DNA of 64,000 nucleotides. Origin: Fuchsiella alkaliacetigena. Lineage in GTDB: Bacteria > Bacillota > Halanaerobiia > Halobacteroidales > Acetohalobiaceae. Shown piece after piece: positions 17,057 to 25,813 of the stretch (position 1 is its first letter; each line of letters starts with the position of its first letter). The stretch lies in contig NZ_JALKBZ010000009.1 of NCBI RefSeq assembly GCF_023227765.1, forward strand, positions 1-64,000, in the 5' to 3' direction. The position numbers and the translations under genes are program-made. The notes under the pieces are model-generated. The model was not told the DNA's origin. It made no database searches and saw only the letters and a program-made list of their open reading frames with translations.

Positions 17057-17390
17057 AATATTTCTCTCCCTCTATAGTTTTGGAAACCTTCTATATATCG
17101 TTAGTCTGGTCTGTCCTAAAAAGGTGTTTCTCCGTTCCACAAGCTTTTTTCTGAGCTATTAACATTAATTTTAGCTAAAATTAAGATTGTTTGTACTCTT
17201 ATTAAGATTTTAGTTTATTTTAGATAATTACGAAAAAATCTTGAAGTCACTCCAAAACATCCTTTTCAGGACGTGATAGATCCAGAACATTATCGTAAGT
17301 GGAGGCTTTAAAACGCACCACACCTAAACACATTAATTTAATTTCAACTAGCACAACAGGTTATATTAAGCTAACGTAATAAGACTTAAA
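17057..17390 (-). other. 334-base leader/intergenic region with possible RNA structure
   Basis: No gene seen. On the minus strand, upstream of the flavoprotein gene, it contains a 7-bp stem closed by a GAAA tetraloop (17257-17274) inside a short CTCCA/TGGAG pairing (about 17250-17304). It also holds a perfect 20-bp palindrome (17165-17184) and a 22-base repeat shared with 63.76 kb. GNRA loops are common in structured RNAs, so a cis-regulatory leader is possible. I could not match it to a named riboswitch. Confidence 0.3.
17342..17363. repeat. 22-base repeat, copy 1
   Basis: Contains CTAGCACAACAGGTTA. The same 22 bases recur at 63763-63784, and weaker similarity continues on the TTTCAA side in both places. 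It may be the end of a decayed mobile element; no transposase is nearby. Confidence 0.6.
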
Positions 17391-19283
17391 TTACTTAACT
17401 ACTATCCAATCAATGCCCAACTTCACCAACTTAGACCTCTTCGGTACACCAGTTTCCGGATCCCAGCCCATCATTTCATAGCGCAACTTAACTGCCTCAT
17501 AGAAGTCATCACGATCTATTGCGCCTTCTCCCTGTAGAGGGCCATCGTTAAAGTCTTCAAAGAACCTCTCCGGCAGTACATCATCTTCACTAGTAAAACC
17601 TTCTTTATTGTTAAAGACTCGAGCCATATCTATACTCCGCTCTGCTGCCTCCATCAACTCTCTTAAACTGATATCCAAGCCAGTTACCGCCTGTACTAAC
17701 TCTACTAACATCTGCAAAGGTACTGGCCCCCGGGGGACATAACCAAAGCAACAGGCACCTAACATGTCAATTAAAGTCCAGTAAATATCAAGATTCATAA
17801 ATAGTCTGGCCTTATCTGCTCCCATAGATAAGGGGTCTACTGGCTCATAGATTCCCAAAGCCTTAGTAGTCTTAGTACCATAAGTATCTTCAGCAGTATA
17901 AAAGGTATCGTGAGCAGCCTTCATATGGTCGGCCCCGTAATCAGCTAGAGCATACTGTAAACCTACTCCAGTCTTTACTCGGGGATCGTGCATAGCTACT
18001 TCTTGCCCCTTAACCTGATGAACATATTTTTCAGCTCCTTGACCGATCTCCTCTGCTGCTCTCAAACTTCCCTCGGCCAAAAGATCACCTATTCCTTCTC
18101 GCTGAGCTATCTTCTCTATCAAAGTTAAGACAGCATCTTGATTACCAAAGTTTAACTCCAGACCATCACAATCTTCTTGGCTCAGCAGACCATTTTCATA
18201 ACACTCCATAGCTAGGGCAATAGTCATTCCGGTGGATATAGTATCCAAGGTATACTTATTACATAGTTCATTAGCCTTAGCAATTACTTCTCTACTCTTT
18301 ATTTCCAACGTGGAACCTAAAGCACCTACTGTCTCATACTCGGGCCCGCCATACTTAGGATCAACCTTGATTGAATCCTGATCTACCTCTACTACTCGCT
18401 TACATCTAATCGGACAGGCAAAGCAGCCTTTCCCTTTCTTACCAATAGTATCGCGCCAGGTCTCACCAGCTATCTCATCTACCCCGTCAAACTTACCTTT
18501 ATTCCAATTTCTAGTAGGTAAAGCACCAGCTTCATCATTAGCTCTAACGGAACCCAAAGTTCCTACATCGTGAAGTGCTTCAGCTAAAGGATTCTTCATG
18601 CCTTCTTTAGCAGTCCACTTATTAATCTCTATTACCTTCTCTTTATCGGCCAGCTCTACTGATTCACTACCTTTAACAGCAATAGCCTTTAAATTCTTAG
18701 AACCCATTACCGCTCCTAAGCCATTACGACCATTAAAGTGTCCTAGATCATTAGTTATATTACCATACTTAACTAAATTCTCACTCCCGGGCCCAATCTG
18801 AGCCACCCTGACTCTCTTATCATCTAATTCATCTCTAATTAAGTCCTGCACCTCTCCGGTCTCTTTACCCCACAGTTGCTCAGCATCTCTAAATTCAACC
18901 TGGCCATCCTTAATCCAGAGATAGACCGGCTGCTCTGCTTTACCAGTTACAACTATAGCATCATAACCGGCTTTCTTTAACTCTGGAGCCCAGAATCCTC
19001 CAGCCTCGCTTTCACCAAAGCCTCCCGTTAAGGGTGATTTACCGCAGACTATCAGTCTGGAAATGGCGGGCCCTGGTGCGCCAACAACAATGCTAGTAGC
19101 AAAGACCAACATATTCTCTGCAGCAAGAGGATCAATTCCCGGCTCCAACTCCCGGTGCATATAATAGAGAGCAAAACCACGGCCCCCTACATACTTTCTA
19201 TAAAAGTTCTCTCCGTGTTCATCAACGCTATACTCCTGATTACTGAGATCAACCTTTAATATCTTTCCATTAACACCTTGCAT
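17391..19283 (-). CDS. Tungsten-containing aldehyde:ferredoxin oxidoreductase
   Basis: 630 residues of the AOR family. Oxidises aldehydes to carboxylic acids with ferredoxin as acceptor, or the reverse, in the cytoplasm of anaerobes. The N-terminal pterin-binding domain has YVGGRGFALYYMH and NMLVFATSIVVGAPGPA. The 4Fe-4S ligands are CFACPIRC (about 291) plus the later Cys in GACCFG (about 510). HDPRVKTGVGLQYALADYGADHM is typical of the catalytic domain. It lies 30 bases behind the E3 gene of a dehydrogenase complex, so it is probably co-transcribed. It could oxidise acetaldehyde made by that complex. AGGAGG precedes the ATG. Confidence 0.92.
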   Translation of the reverse strand: MQGVNGKILKVDLSNQEYSVDEHGENFYRKYVGGRGFALYYMHRELEPGIDPLAAENMLVFATSIVVGAPGPAISRLIVCGKSPLTGGFGESEAGGFWAPELKKAGYDAIVVTGKAEQPVYLWIKDGQVEFRDAEQLWGKETGEVQDLIRDELDDKRVRVAQIGPGSENLVKYGNITNDLGHFNGRNGLGAVMGSKNLKAIAVKGSESVELADKEKVIEINKWTAKEGMKNPLAEALHDVGTLGSVRANDEAGALPTRNWNKGKFDGVDEIAGETWRDTIGKKGKGCFACPIRCKRVVEVDQDSIKVDPKYGGPEYETVGALGSTLEIKSREVIAKANELCNKYTLDTISTGMTIALAMECYENGLLSQEDCDGLELNFGNQDAVLTLIEKIAQREGIGDLLAEGSLRAAEEIGQGAEKYVHQVKGQEVAMHDPRVKTGVGLQYALADYGADHMKAAHDTFYTAEDTYGTKTTKALGIYEPVDPLSMGADKARLFMNLDIYWTLIDMLGACCFGYVPRGPVPLQMLVELVQAVTGLDISLRELMEAAERSIDMARVFNNKEGFTSEDDVLPERFFEDFNDGPLQGEGAIDRDDFYEAVKLRYEMMGWDPETGVPKRSKLVKLGIDWIVVK

Positions 19284-19313
19284 TATTTTACCTCCTAATA
19301 CTTCCCTTTTAAC

Positions 19314-21014
19314 TTAAATATGGATAGCTCCTCCGCTTAAGTCGTGGGCTGCTTCCATTATCGTTTCAGCCAAAGTAGGATGTGCATGTATAGTTTCAGC
19401 CAGAATTTCAGTAGTTACCTCCATCTTCACAGCTAAAGTCGCTTCCGCAATTAATTCTGTAGCATGAGGGCCAATAATCTGTACTCCCAATACCTGATCC
19501 CACTCCTTATCTGCTACAATCTTGACTAATCCTTCCTGATATCCTGCCGCTAAAGCCTTACCGCTGGCCATAAAAGGAAACTTGCCAACCTCTACTTGAT
19601 AGCCCTGCTTTACTGCTTCTGCTTCGCTCAAACCTACCGAAGCCAGTTCCGGAATTGTATAAATACAGCCTGGAACCGCTGTATAATCCATCTGCTTCTC
19701 TTTACCTACTGCATTTTCGGCGGCCACAATTCCTTCTGCTGAAGCCACATGGGCCAGCAGCGGTTCACCGATCACATCACCAATAGCATAAATATCCGGC
19801 TGACTAGTCCTTAAATAAGAGTCTACCACCAAATGTCCATTATCCATCTCTAAATCAAGCTCATCTAAACCACGCAGGTTAGGCTTTCTACCTACAGCAA
19901 CCAATACCTTAGCTACCTCTACTGGCTTAACACCTTCGGCAGTCTTAATCTGAACTTTCAGCTTAGCATTATTAGAATTAATCTCCTCAACCTCAGAATC
20001 AGTCAAGATATTAATCCCCTGCTTAGCTAAGTTCTTTCTTAAGATCTGCACTACTTCTTTATCAATTCCGGGTAGGATTTCTTCCATCAACTCCACAATA
20101 GTTACCTCTACATCTAGACTGGCAAAGACCGTTGCCATCTCTACCCCGATCACTCCACCACCGATAATTAGTATAGATTCCGGTAGCTCCTCGAGGTCTA
20201 AAGCTTCCTTACTGGTTATCACTCCCGGCAAATCAACACCTGGAATCCCGGGAACAAAAGGCTTAGAGCCAGTAGCAATTATAACCTTACGGGCCCTGAG
20301 CTCTTCATTATCTGCTCCGGTTATCTTAACTCTATTATCAGCTAATAACTCACCATAGCCTTTAAATAGATCTACACCCTTCTTCTTAAGCAGGCCCCCG
20401 ACTCCCTGAGTCAACTTCTGGACTACACTATTCTTACGCTCTCTCATCTGCGGCCAATTAATAGAGTAACCGTCGATCTCTATTCCGAACTCTGCACTGC
20501 GCTCCAGCTCATGGAGTAATTCCGAGTGCTTAAGATAGGCCTTAGTAGGAATACAGCCTCTATTAAGACAGGTTCCACCTAACTCATCACCTTCCACCAA
20601 GGCCACCTTTGCTCCCAACTGAGCTGCCTTAATGGCGGCTACATAACCGCCAGGGCCGCCGCCAATTACACAGATATCATAATCTATATCGCCAGCTATA
20701 CTTTCTTTAGTAGCTTCTCCCTCGCTAACACTTTCATTGCTTTCCTCAGCTTTAGCTTGATAATCTATCTCTTCACCCTCTTTGGCTATCACAGCCACTA
20801 CCTCATTTATAGGAGCACTCTCTTCCTCTGCAACCAGTATTTTAGCCAGAACTCCGCTGGCCGGTGCTTCCACTTCCAGACTGGCCTTATCGGTATTCAC
20901 CTCAAAGATTGCTTCTCCCTCTACTACTTCCTCGCCTTCCTGCTTAAACCACTTACTGATAGTACCCTCGGTCATTGTCTCGCCGAACTTAGGCATCTCC
21001 ACTTCATAGGCCAA
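19314..21014 (-). CDS. Dihydrolipoyl dehydrogenase (E3) with N-terminal lipoyl domain
   Basis: 566 residues. The first 80 form a lipoyl domain with the lipoylated Lys in NTDKASLE, followed by a linker (to about 110). The flavoprotein follows: FAD motif GGGPGGYVAAIKAAQLG, the redox disulfide GGTCLNRGCIPTK, NAD motif GGGVIGVEMA, FAD motif YAIGDV and the C-terminal HAHPT active-site His-Glu region. It reoxidises dihydrolipoyl groups of E2. The frame extends to a GTG at 21023 that overlaps the ribosome site AGAGGTG; TTG 21014 at good spacing is preferred. Its lipoyl domain is almost identical, also in DNA, to that of the adjacent E2. Confidence 0.93.
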   Translation of the reverse strand: MAYEVEMPKFGETMTEGTISKWFKQEGEEVVEGEAIFEVNTDKASLEVEAPASGVLAKILVAEEESAPINEVVAVIAKEGEEIDYQAKAEESNESVSEGEATKESIAGDIDYDICVIGGGPGGYVAAIKAAQLGAKVALVEGDELGGTCLNRGCIPTKAYLKHSELLHELERSAEFGIEIDGYSINWPQMRERKNSVVQKLTQGVGGLLKKKGVDLFKGYGELLADNRVKITGADNEELRARKVIIATGSKPFVPGIPGVDLPGVITSKEALDLEELPESILIIGGGVIGVEMATVFASLDVEVTIVELMEEILPGIDKEVVQILRKNLAKQGINILTDSEVEEINSNNAKLKVQIKTAEGVKPVEVAKVLVAVGRKPNLRGLDELDLEMDNGHLVVDSYLRTSQPDIYAIGDVIGEPLLAHVASAEGIVAAENAVGKEKQMDYTAVPGCIYTIPELASVGLSEAEAVKQGYQVEVGKFPFMASGKALAAGYQEGLVKIVADKEWDQVLGVQIIGPHATELIAEATLAVKMEVTTEILAETIHAHPTLAETIMEAAHDLSGGAIHI

Positions 21015-21038
21015 AGTTATCACCTCTTACCCTCTATA

Positions 21039-22376
21039 TTATAGTAGTAACTCTACCGGATTCTCGAATAGTTCTTTTAAACGCTGTAAAAACTCACCTG
21101 CTGGGGCTCCATCTACTGCTCGATGATCAAAGGATAGACTCAACCATAAGGTAGGTCTAGCTACTACTTCTCCCTCTACCACAACAGCTTCTTCACTAAT
21201 CTTTCCTATTCCCAATATAGCTACCTCCGGAGAATTTATAATTGGAGTAAAGATCTCAACTCCAAAACCACCTAGATTAGTAACAGTAAATGTGCTACCC
21301 TGCATCTCCTCACTGCTGAGCTTTCCAGCCAGCGCCTGTTCCACTAACTCTTCTCTTTGACTAGCTAATTCTTTTAAGCCCAATTGATCAGCATTATCGA
21401 TTACCGGGACAACTAATCCTTCCTCTATATCCACAGCCAATCCTAAATTCACACTATCCTTAATAATAATACTCTCGCCTCTAATATGAGCATTGAGATT
21501 TGGATACTCTGCTAAAGCCTGGGCCGTAACTAGATTAATAATATCGGTATAAGTAATCCGCTGTTCAACCTTCTCCTTTAATCTCTCTCTTAAGCTCACT
21601 ACTTCTGTCATATCTACTCTACTAGTTAAAGTAACATGAGGAGCCTCACTGGCACTCTGGGACATTCTCTGAGCCACAATCTTTCTAATCCCAGTCATAG
21701 GTATCTCCTGCTCACCGCTCTCTGCCACTGGCTGCTCTGCTTTTAGACTACTAGCTTCTTCCTTGCTAGACAGATAAGCTTCCACATCCTCTCTAGCTAT
21801 CCAACCTCCAGGGCCGCTTCCCTCTAACTCGGCTAAATCTATTCCTTTTTCTTGGGCCATCTTTTTAGCTACCGGAGTAGCCTGTACTTTTTCCTGGCGG
21901 GCCCTTAGATCAGCAGCTATAATTACCTCTCTACCATCCTGAGGAGTTATAGTCGCTAGCTCTACTCTCTGCTCCCGGGCCAGCCTTCTAGCTGCCGGAG
22001 ATGCTTTCACCTTTTCACTCAGCTTTAAAGTTTTCTTTTCTTTCTTTTGCTGAGCAGTTGCCGGAGTCTTCTCCACTTCTGCTTCAGACTCTTCTTGCTT
22101 AGCACTGCCCTTAATACTCTCGTAATCTATCTCCTCACCTTCCTCAGCAATCACAGCCACTACCTCATTAATGGGAGCACTCTCTTCCTCTGCAACCAGT
22201 ATTTTAGCCAGAACTCCGCTGGCCGGTGCTTCCACCTCCAGACTGGCCTTATCGGTATTCACCTCAAAAATCGCTTCGCCTTCTACTACTTCCTCGCCTT
22301 CCTGCTTAAACCACTTACTGATAGTACCTTCTGTCATCGTCTCGCCGAACTTAGGCATCTCTACTTGATAGGCCAA
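21039..22376 (-). CDS. E2 dihydrolipoamide acyltransferase
   Basis: 445 residues: N-terminal lipoyl domain (Lys in NTDKASLE), acidic linker, two peripheral-subunit-binding-like motifs (KASPAARRLAREQRVEL near 120 and ATPVAKKMAQEKGIDLAELEGSG near 165), and a catalytic CoA acyltransferase domain (from about 215) ending in SFDHRAVDGAPA with the active His and Asp. Two binding motifs in tandem are unusual; one is the norm in most E2 proteins. It forms the core of the complex with the flanking E1 and E3. TTG 22376 is chosen because the GTG at 22385 overlaps AGGAGGTG. Confidence 0.92.
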   Translation of the reverse strand: MAYQVEMPKFGETMTEGTISKWFKQEGEEVVEGEAIFEVNTDKASLEVEAPASGVLAKILVAEEESAPINEVVAVIAEEGEEIDYESIKGSAKQEESEAEVEKTPATAQQKKEKKTLKLSEKVKASPAARRLAREQRVELATITPQDGREVIIAADLRARQEKVQATPVAKKMAQEKGIDLAELEGSGPGGWIAREDVEAYLSSKEEASSLKAEQPVAESGEQEIPMTGIRKIVAQRMSQSASEAPHVTLTSRVDMTEVVSLRERLKEKVEQRITYTDIINLVTAQALAEYPNLNAHIRGESIIIKDSVNLGLAVDIEEGLVVPVIDNADQLGLKELASQREELVEQALAGKLSSEEMQGSTFTVTNLGGFGVEIFTPIINSPEVAILGIGKISEEAVVVEGEVVARPTLWLSLSFDHRAVDGAPAGEFLQRLKELFENPVELLL

Positions 22377-22388
22377 AGTTATCACCTC

Positions 22389-23375
22389 CTATTTAACATA
22401 ACAACTTCTTTTAATTGCTGCTTTTATCTTATCTGTATTAGGCATTCCATGCATCTCTAATTTCTCATTATAAGGAACTGGCGCTTCCATTCCTGCTACT
22501 CGCTCTAAAGGAGCATCTAGATAATAAAAGGCTTCGCTCTCCATAATCTTAGCGGCAATCTCAGCCCCAAAGCCACATCTCTTCACTGCTTCGTGAACTA
22601 CTACTAATCTACCAGTCTTAGCTACTGATTTAACTATAGTCTCTTCATCAAAAGGCTCTAAAGTTAAAGGATCAATCACTTCTACACTCAGCCCTTCTTC
22701 CTTAACCATATCCTCTGCTGCCTCTAAAGCACGGGGAAGCATATATGAGTTAGCAATTACTGTAACATCACTTCCTTCTCTTTTAATATCAGCCTCACCA
22801 AAAGGAATTAAGTACTCTTCTTCCGGAACCTCACCAGTAAAGTTATAGGCCATCTTATGCTCAACAAAGAGCACTGGATTATCATCTCTAATAGCCGTCT
22901 TCAATAATCCCTTAGCATCATAAGGGGTAGAAGGCATTACTACCTTAAGTCCCGGCACGTGCATAAACCAAGCTTCTAAACTCTGCGAATGCTGGGCTGC
23001 ACTTCCTCTGCCGCCCCCGCCCTGAGTACGAATAACTAAGGGGACTTCTACCTTACCTCCACTCATGAATCTCATTTTAGCCGCCTGATTAACAATCTGA
23101 TCCATAGCCACCGTAGTAAAGTCTATATACATTAATTCAGCAATAGGTCTCATCCCTGTCATTGCTGCCCCTAAGGCACTACCAATAATAACTGCTTCAG
23201 AAATAGGGGTAATTCTGATCCTCTCTCCCCCGAACTCATCATAAAGTCCCTGCGTAACTCCATAAATCCCTCCGTGCTCAGTAATATCTTCACCCATCAC
23301 AAACACATTTTCATCTCTATACATCTCTTCTCGCATTGCTTCTCTTAATGCTTCGCGAACACTTAGCTCTCTCAT
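22389..23375 (-). CDS. E1 beta subunit of acetoin/2-oxo acid dehydrogenase
   Basis: 328 residues of the transketolase-like beta subunit that completes the thiamine-diphosphate site. Motifs: [38 protein letters not shown] (the Glu contacting thiamine), [38 protein letters not shown], and the C-terminal [12 protein letters not shown]. The HSQSLEAWF region fits both acetoin dehydrogenase AcoB and pyruvate dehydrogenase PdhB. Spaced 24 bases after E1 alpha. AAAGGAGATG precedes the ATG. Confidence 0.92.
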   Translation of the reverse strand: MRELSVREALREAMREEMYRDENVFVMGEDITEHGGIYGVTQGLYDEFGGERIRITPISEAVIIGSALGAAMTGMRPIAELMYIDFTTVAMDQIVNQAAKMRFMSGGKVEVPLVIRTQGGGGRGSAAQHSQSLEAWFMHVPGLKVVMPSTPYDAKGLLKTAIRDDNPVLFVEHKMAYNFTGEVPEEEYLIPFGEADIKREGSDVTVIANSYMLPRALEAAEDMVKEEGLSVEVIDPLTLEPFDEETIVKSVAKTGRLVVVHEAVKRCGFGAEIAAKIMESEAFYYLDAPLERVAGMEAPVPYNEKLEMHGMPNTDKIKAAIKRSCYVK

Positions 23376-23399
23376 TTTGTCATCTCCTTTCTAAGCTAA

Positions 23400-24359
23400 C
23401 TAATCTACAAAAATATCTGCAAATATACTCTCAACCTCTGGTTCTGGACTGCTTTGAGCAAAGTCAACCGCTTCATCTAAGTCCTGCTCAATCTGCTCTC
23501 TGATACTTTTTAGCTCTTCTTCAGTAGCTCCTTCTTCAACTAAAAGTTCACCCAGTCTATCTATCGGACATCTCTCTTTCCACTCCTCAACCTCACAGTC
23601 ATCACGATAAACACAGGGGTCACCTACAAAGTGTCCTTCCCAGCGATAAGTCTTGGCTTCAATCAAGGTCGGGCCTCCACTATCTTTAGCCCTCTCTACT
23701 GCTCTTTTTACAGCCTCATAAACAGCTACCACATCATTGCCATCTACAATCTCACTAGGTATATCATAACTAGCTGCTCTATCGGCCACATCTTCCACAG
23801 CCAATACTTCATCTGCCTTACTGGTCAAACCGTACTTGTTATTCTCACAAAGATATACAATAGGTAACTCCCAGACTGCTGCTAAGTTTAAAGATTCATG
23901 AAAGATTCCTTCATTAGTAGCACCATCGCCAAAGAAACAGACTGCTACCTGATCAGTTCCTCTCATCTTAGCTGAAAGTGCAGCTCCGGGAGCAATTCCT
24001 ATCCCGCCTCCTACAATACCATTAGCACCTAAAATTCCAATCTCAGGATCGGCAATATGCATTGAGCCACCTTTCCCTTTAGAGTAACCAGTGGCCTTGC
24101 CTAACAGCTCTGCCGTCATCTTTTTGAGTTCTCCACCTTTAGCAATACAGTGCCCATGTCCCCGGTGAGTACTGGTTATGTAGTCTTCTTCTCTTAAGTT
24201 AGCACAGGCTCCTACAGCCACAGCCTCTTGACCGATATAAACATGCATGGGCCCTCTAATTAAACCTTTATTGAATAGCTTAATAGCTCTCTCTTCAAAG
24301 AGACGTATCTTCAACATATCTTCATACATTTTAAGTAATCTCTCTTTTGACAGTTCCAA
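23400..24359 (-). CDS. E1 alpha subunit of acetoin/2-oxo acid dehydrogenase
   Basis: 319 residues. Thiamine diphosphate-binding subunit: GDGATNEGIFHESLNLAAVWELP followed by ENNKYG is the GDG...N motif. The GGSMHIAD and GANGIVGGGIGIAPGAA segments are typical of AcoA/PdhA-type proteins. It cleaves acetoin to acetaldehyde plus an acetyl-lipoyl group, or decarboxylates a 2-oxo acid; sequence alone does not decide. Aldehyde oxidoreductase in the same operon favours acetoin. The start codon is TTG behind AAGGAGG. First gene of the E1-E2-E3-AOR unit, with a GTTAAC operator and hairpin upstream. Confidence 0.92.
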   Translation of the reverse strand: MELSKERLLKMYEDMLKIRLFEERAIKLFNKGLIRGPMHVYIGQEAVAVGACANLREEDYITSTHRGHGHCIAKGGELKKMTAELLGKATGYSKGKGGSMHIADPEIGILGANGIVGGGIGIAPGAALSAKMRGTDQVAVCFFGDGATNEGIFHESLNLAAVWELPIVYLCENNKYGLTSKADEVLAVEDVADRAASYDIPSEIVDGNDVVAVYEAVKRAVERAKDSGGPTLIEAKTYRWEGHFVGDPCVYRDDCEVEEWKERCPIDRLGELLVEEGATEEELKSIREQIEQDLDEAVDFAQSSPEPEVESIFADIFVD

Positions 24360-24446
24360 TCGAATAACCTCCTTCTTTAATTAAAAAGCAATTTTATAAA
24401 TGAATTTCAATCATATTAAAGAAATTAATATTTAGTTTTAGTTTGA

Positions 24447-24482
24447 GTTAGTGAAAGCAAATCTCCATTTGCTTTCACTAAC
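24447..24482. terminator. Long hairpin between M24 gene and E1 alpha
   Basis: A perfect 16-bp stem (24447-24462 with 24467-24482) and CTCC loop. There is no clear T-run on the minus strand, so it may be an intrinsic terminator of reduced strength, an mRNA-stabilising hairpin or an attenuator in the leader of the E1 alpha operon. Confidence 0.5.
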
Positions 24483-24502
24483 ATTTGTATGGTAGATGGA
24501 AA

Positions 24503-24534
24503 TTTATATCAATTAACTACTGTTAACAGTTAAC
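24503..24534 (-). promoter_or_regulatory. GTTAAC palindrome, site A, with nearby -10
   Basis: Perfect 12-bp palindrome ACTGTTAACAGT (24519-24530), with extra TTAAC on both sides (24513-24517, 24530-24534). On the minus strand a TATAAA (24503-24508) follows ten bases later, so the site would overlap the -35 area of a promoter for the E1 alpha operon. Probable binding site of the GntR proteins at 33.6 and 34.8 kb. Confidence 0.55.
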
Positions 24535-24559
24535 TTTTAACAAGAGTAAAAATCCTTGC

Positions 24560-25765
24560 TTAGTAATCCCAACAAGAAATCAATCTATCGCTAGGGAACT
24601 TAGTTATTACTCTACAGCCATCTTCGGTAACTATCACCTGCTCTTCAATTCTAGCTCCTCCAATTCCCTCTTCGCCATAATAAGTCTCTACTGCAAAGTG
24701 CATATTCTTTTCAATCTTTTCTGGATTCTCCAGCGAATGACCACGAGTAATTACCGGCTTAGCCCAGTGAGTTATTCCAATTCCATGACCCAGTTCTAGA
24801 GCCAAAGCTTCATACTCACTTTCATAACCTAACTCCTTATAGTCCGGCCAACATCTAGCAATCTCATCAGTCATAGCTCCCGGCTTAATCTTTTCAATAC
24901 AGTCATATAACCAGTCATACGCTTTTTGATAGATTCGCTTTTGATCCTCAGTTGGTTTTCCACAACAGAAGGTTCTATAGTAACAGGTCTTATAACCATT
25001 AAAGTCATTAACTACATCTAAGAAAACTAAGTCTCCCGGCCTAATGATTCTATCCGAGAAATCGTGCGGATGGGGATTAGAACGGCTGCCACTAATTACA
25101 TTTACATTATGCACATTTTCAGCCCCTAGCTCCAATAAACGACTTCTCATCAAGGCTGCCAGTTCATTCTCCTTTACTCCAGGTTTAGTATACTCCAATA
25201 TATCAGCATAAGCTCCGTCAACCATAGCCGCTGAAGTCTCGATTAACTGCAGCTCCTCTTTAGTCTTAATCTTTTGGGCATCCAGCATAGTCTGCTGACC
25301 ATCTACTATATTAACATTAAACTTATCAAAGGCTTCTTTCATAGGTACTGTTAGTAGGTCAACCCCAACCGGCTCACCTTCTAAACCAAAGTCATGTAGT
25401 ATTGAAGCTATCTCCTTAACCGCAGTCTCTACTCCCCCTGGTAAGCTACCGCGCATGCTATTTTTAGCCGGTCTAATATCCTTAATCCAAGGTGAGAGCT
25501 TCTTCTTAGTCTTAATAGCACTACCAATCTCAAAGAGTATTGGGTCTTGACCTTTAGCTAATAAACAGTAACGATTTAACTTAGCCTTAGTCCATTCACC
25601 TAGCTTAGTGCTAGTAATATATCTAACATTATCAGTATCGTAGACTAAGAGCGCTCCTAAACCATCCTTCTCCATCTGCTCTCTAGTCTTGCGCAATCTA
25701 TCTTTTCTCAACTTATCGTAATCAATTCTTAACTCATGATCTACAGCCATAGTTCCTAAAGTCAT
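24560..25765 (-). CDS. M24 (creatinase/aminopeptidase P fold) family enzyme
   Basis: 401 residues: an N-terminal creatinase-like domain (about 1-165), then the pita-bread fold. Of the five metal ligands of M24 peptidases, Asp (FLDVVND, about 250), His (ELGHGIG, about 327), Glu (VETYYGE, about 356) and Glu (RIEEQ, about 372) are kept. The second Asp of the usual G-Y-x-x-D is replaced by Cys (NGYKTCYYRTF, about 260). A changed site is known in non-peptidase relatives such as creatinase and DMSP lyase DddP. Embedded in a small-molecule catabolic operon, it is more likely a hydrolase or lyase than a peptidase (inference). Confidence 0.75.
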   Translation of the reverse strand: MTLGTMAVDHELRIDYDKLRKDRLRKTREQMEKDGLGALLVYDTDNVRYITSTKLGEWTKAKLNRYCLLAKGQDPILFEIGSAIKTKKKLSPWIKDIRPAKNSMRGSLPGGVETAVKEIASILHDFGLEGEPVGVDLLTVPMKEAFDKFNVNIVDGQQTMLDAQKIKTKEELQLIETSAAMVDGAYADILEYTKPGVKENELAALMRSRLLELGAENVHNVNVISGSRSNPHPHDFSDRIIRPGDLVFLDVVNDFNGYKTCYYRTFCCGKPTEDQKRIYQKAYDWLYDCIEKIKPGAMTDEIARCWPDYKELGYESEYEALALELGHGIGITHWAKPVITRGHSLENPEKIEKNMHFAVETYYGEEGIGGARIEEQVIVTEDGCRVITKFPSDRLISCWDY

Positions 25766-25813
25766 TTTAACGTCCTCCTTATATTTAAGTTCTCAATTAT
25801 ATCTAATATATCT

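Noticed and set aside
22047-22460. Plus-strand frame of 137 codons opposite E2, and the similar one at 20757-21044 opposite E3
   Set aside because: They mirror the duplicated lipoyl domains. No ribosome site; the coding strand is certain.
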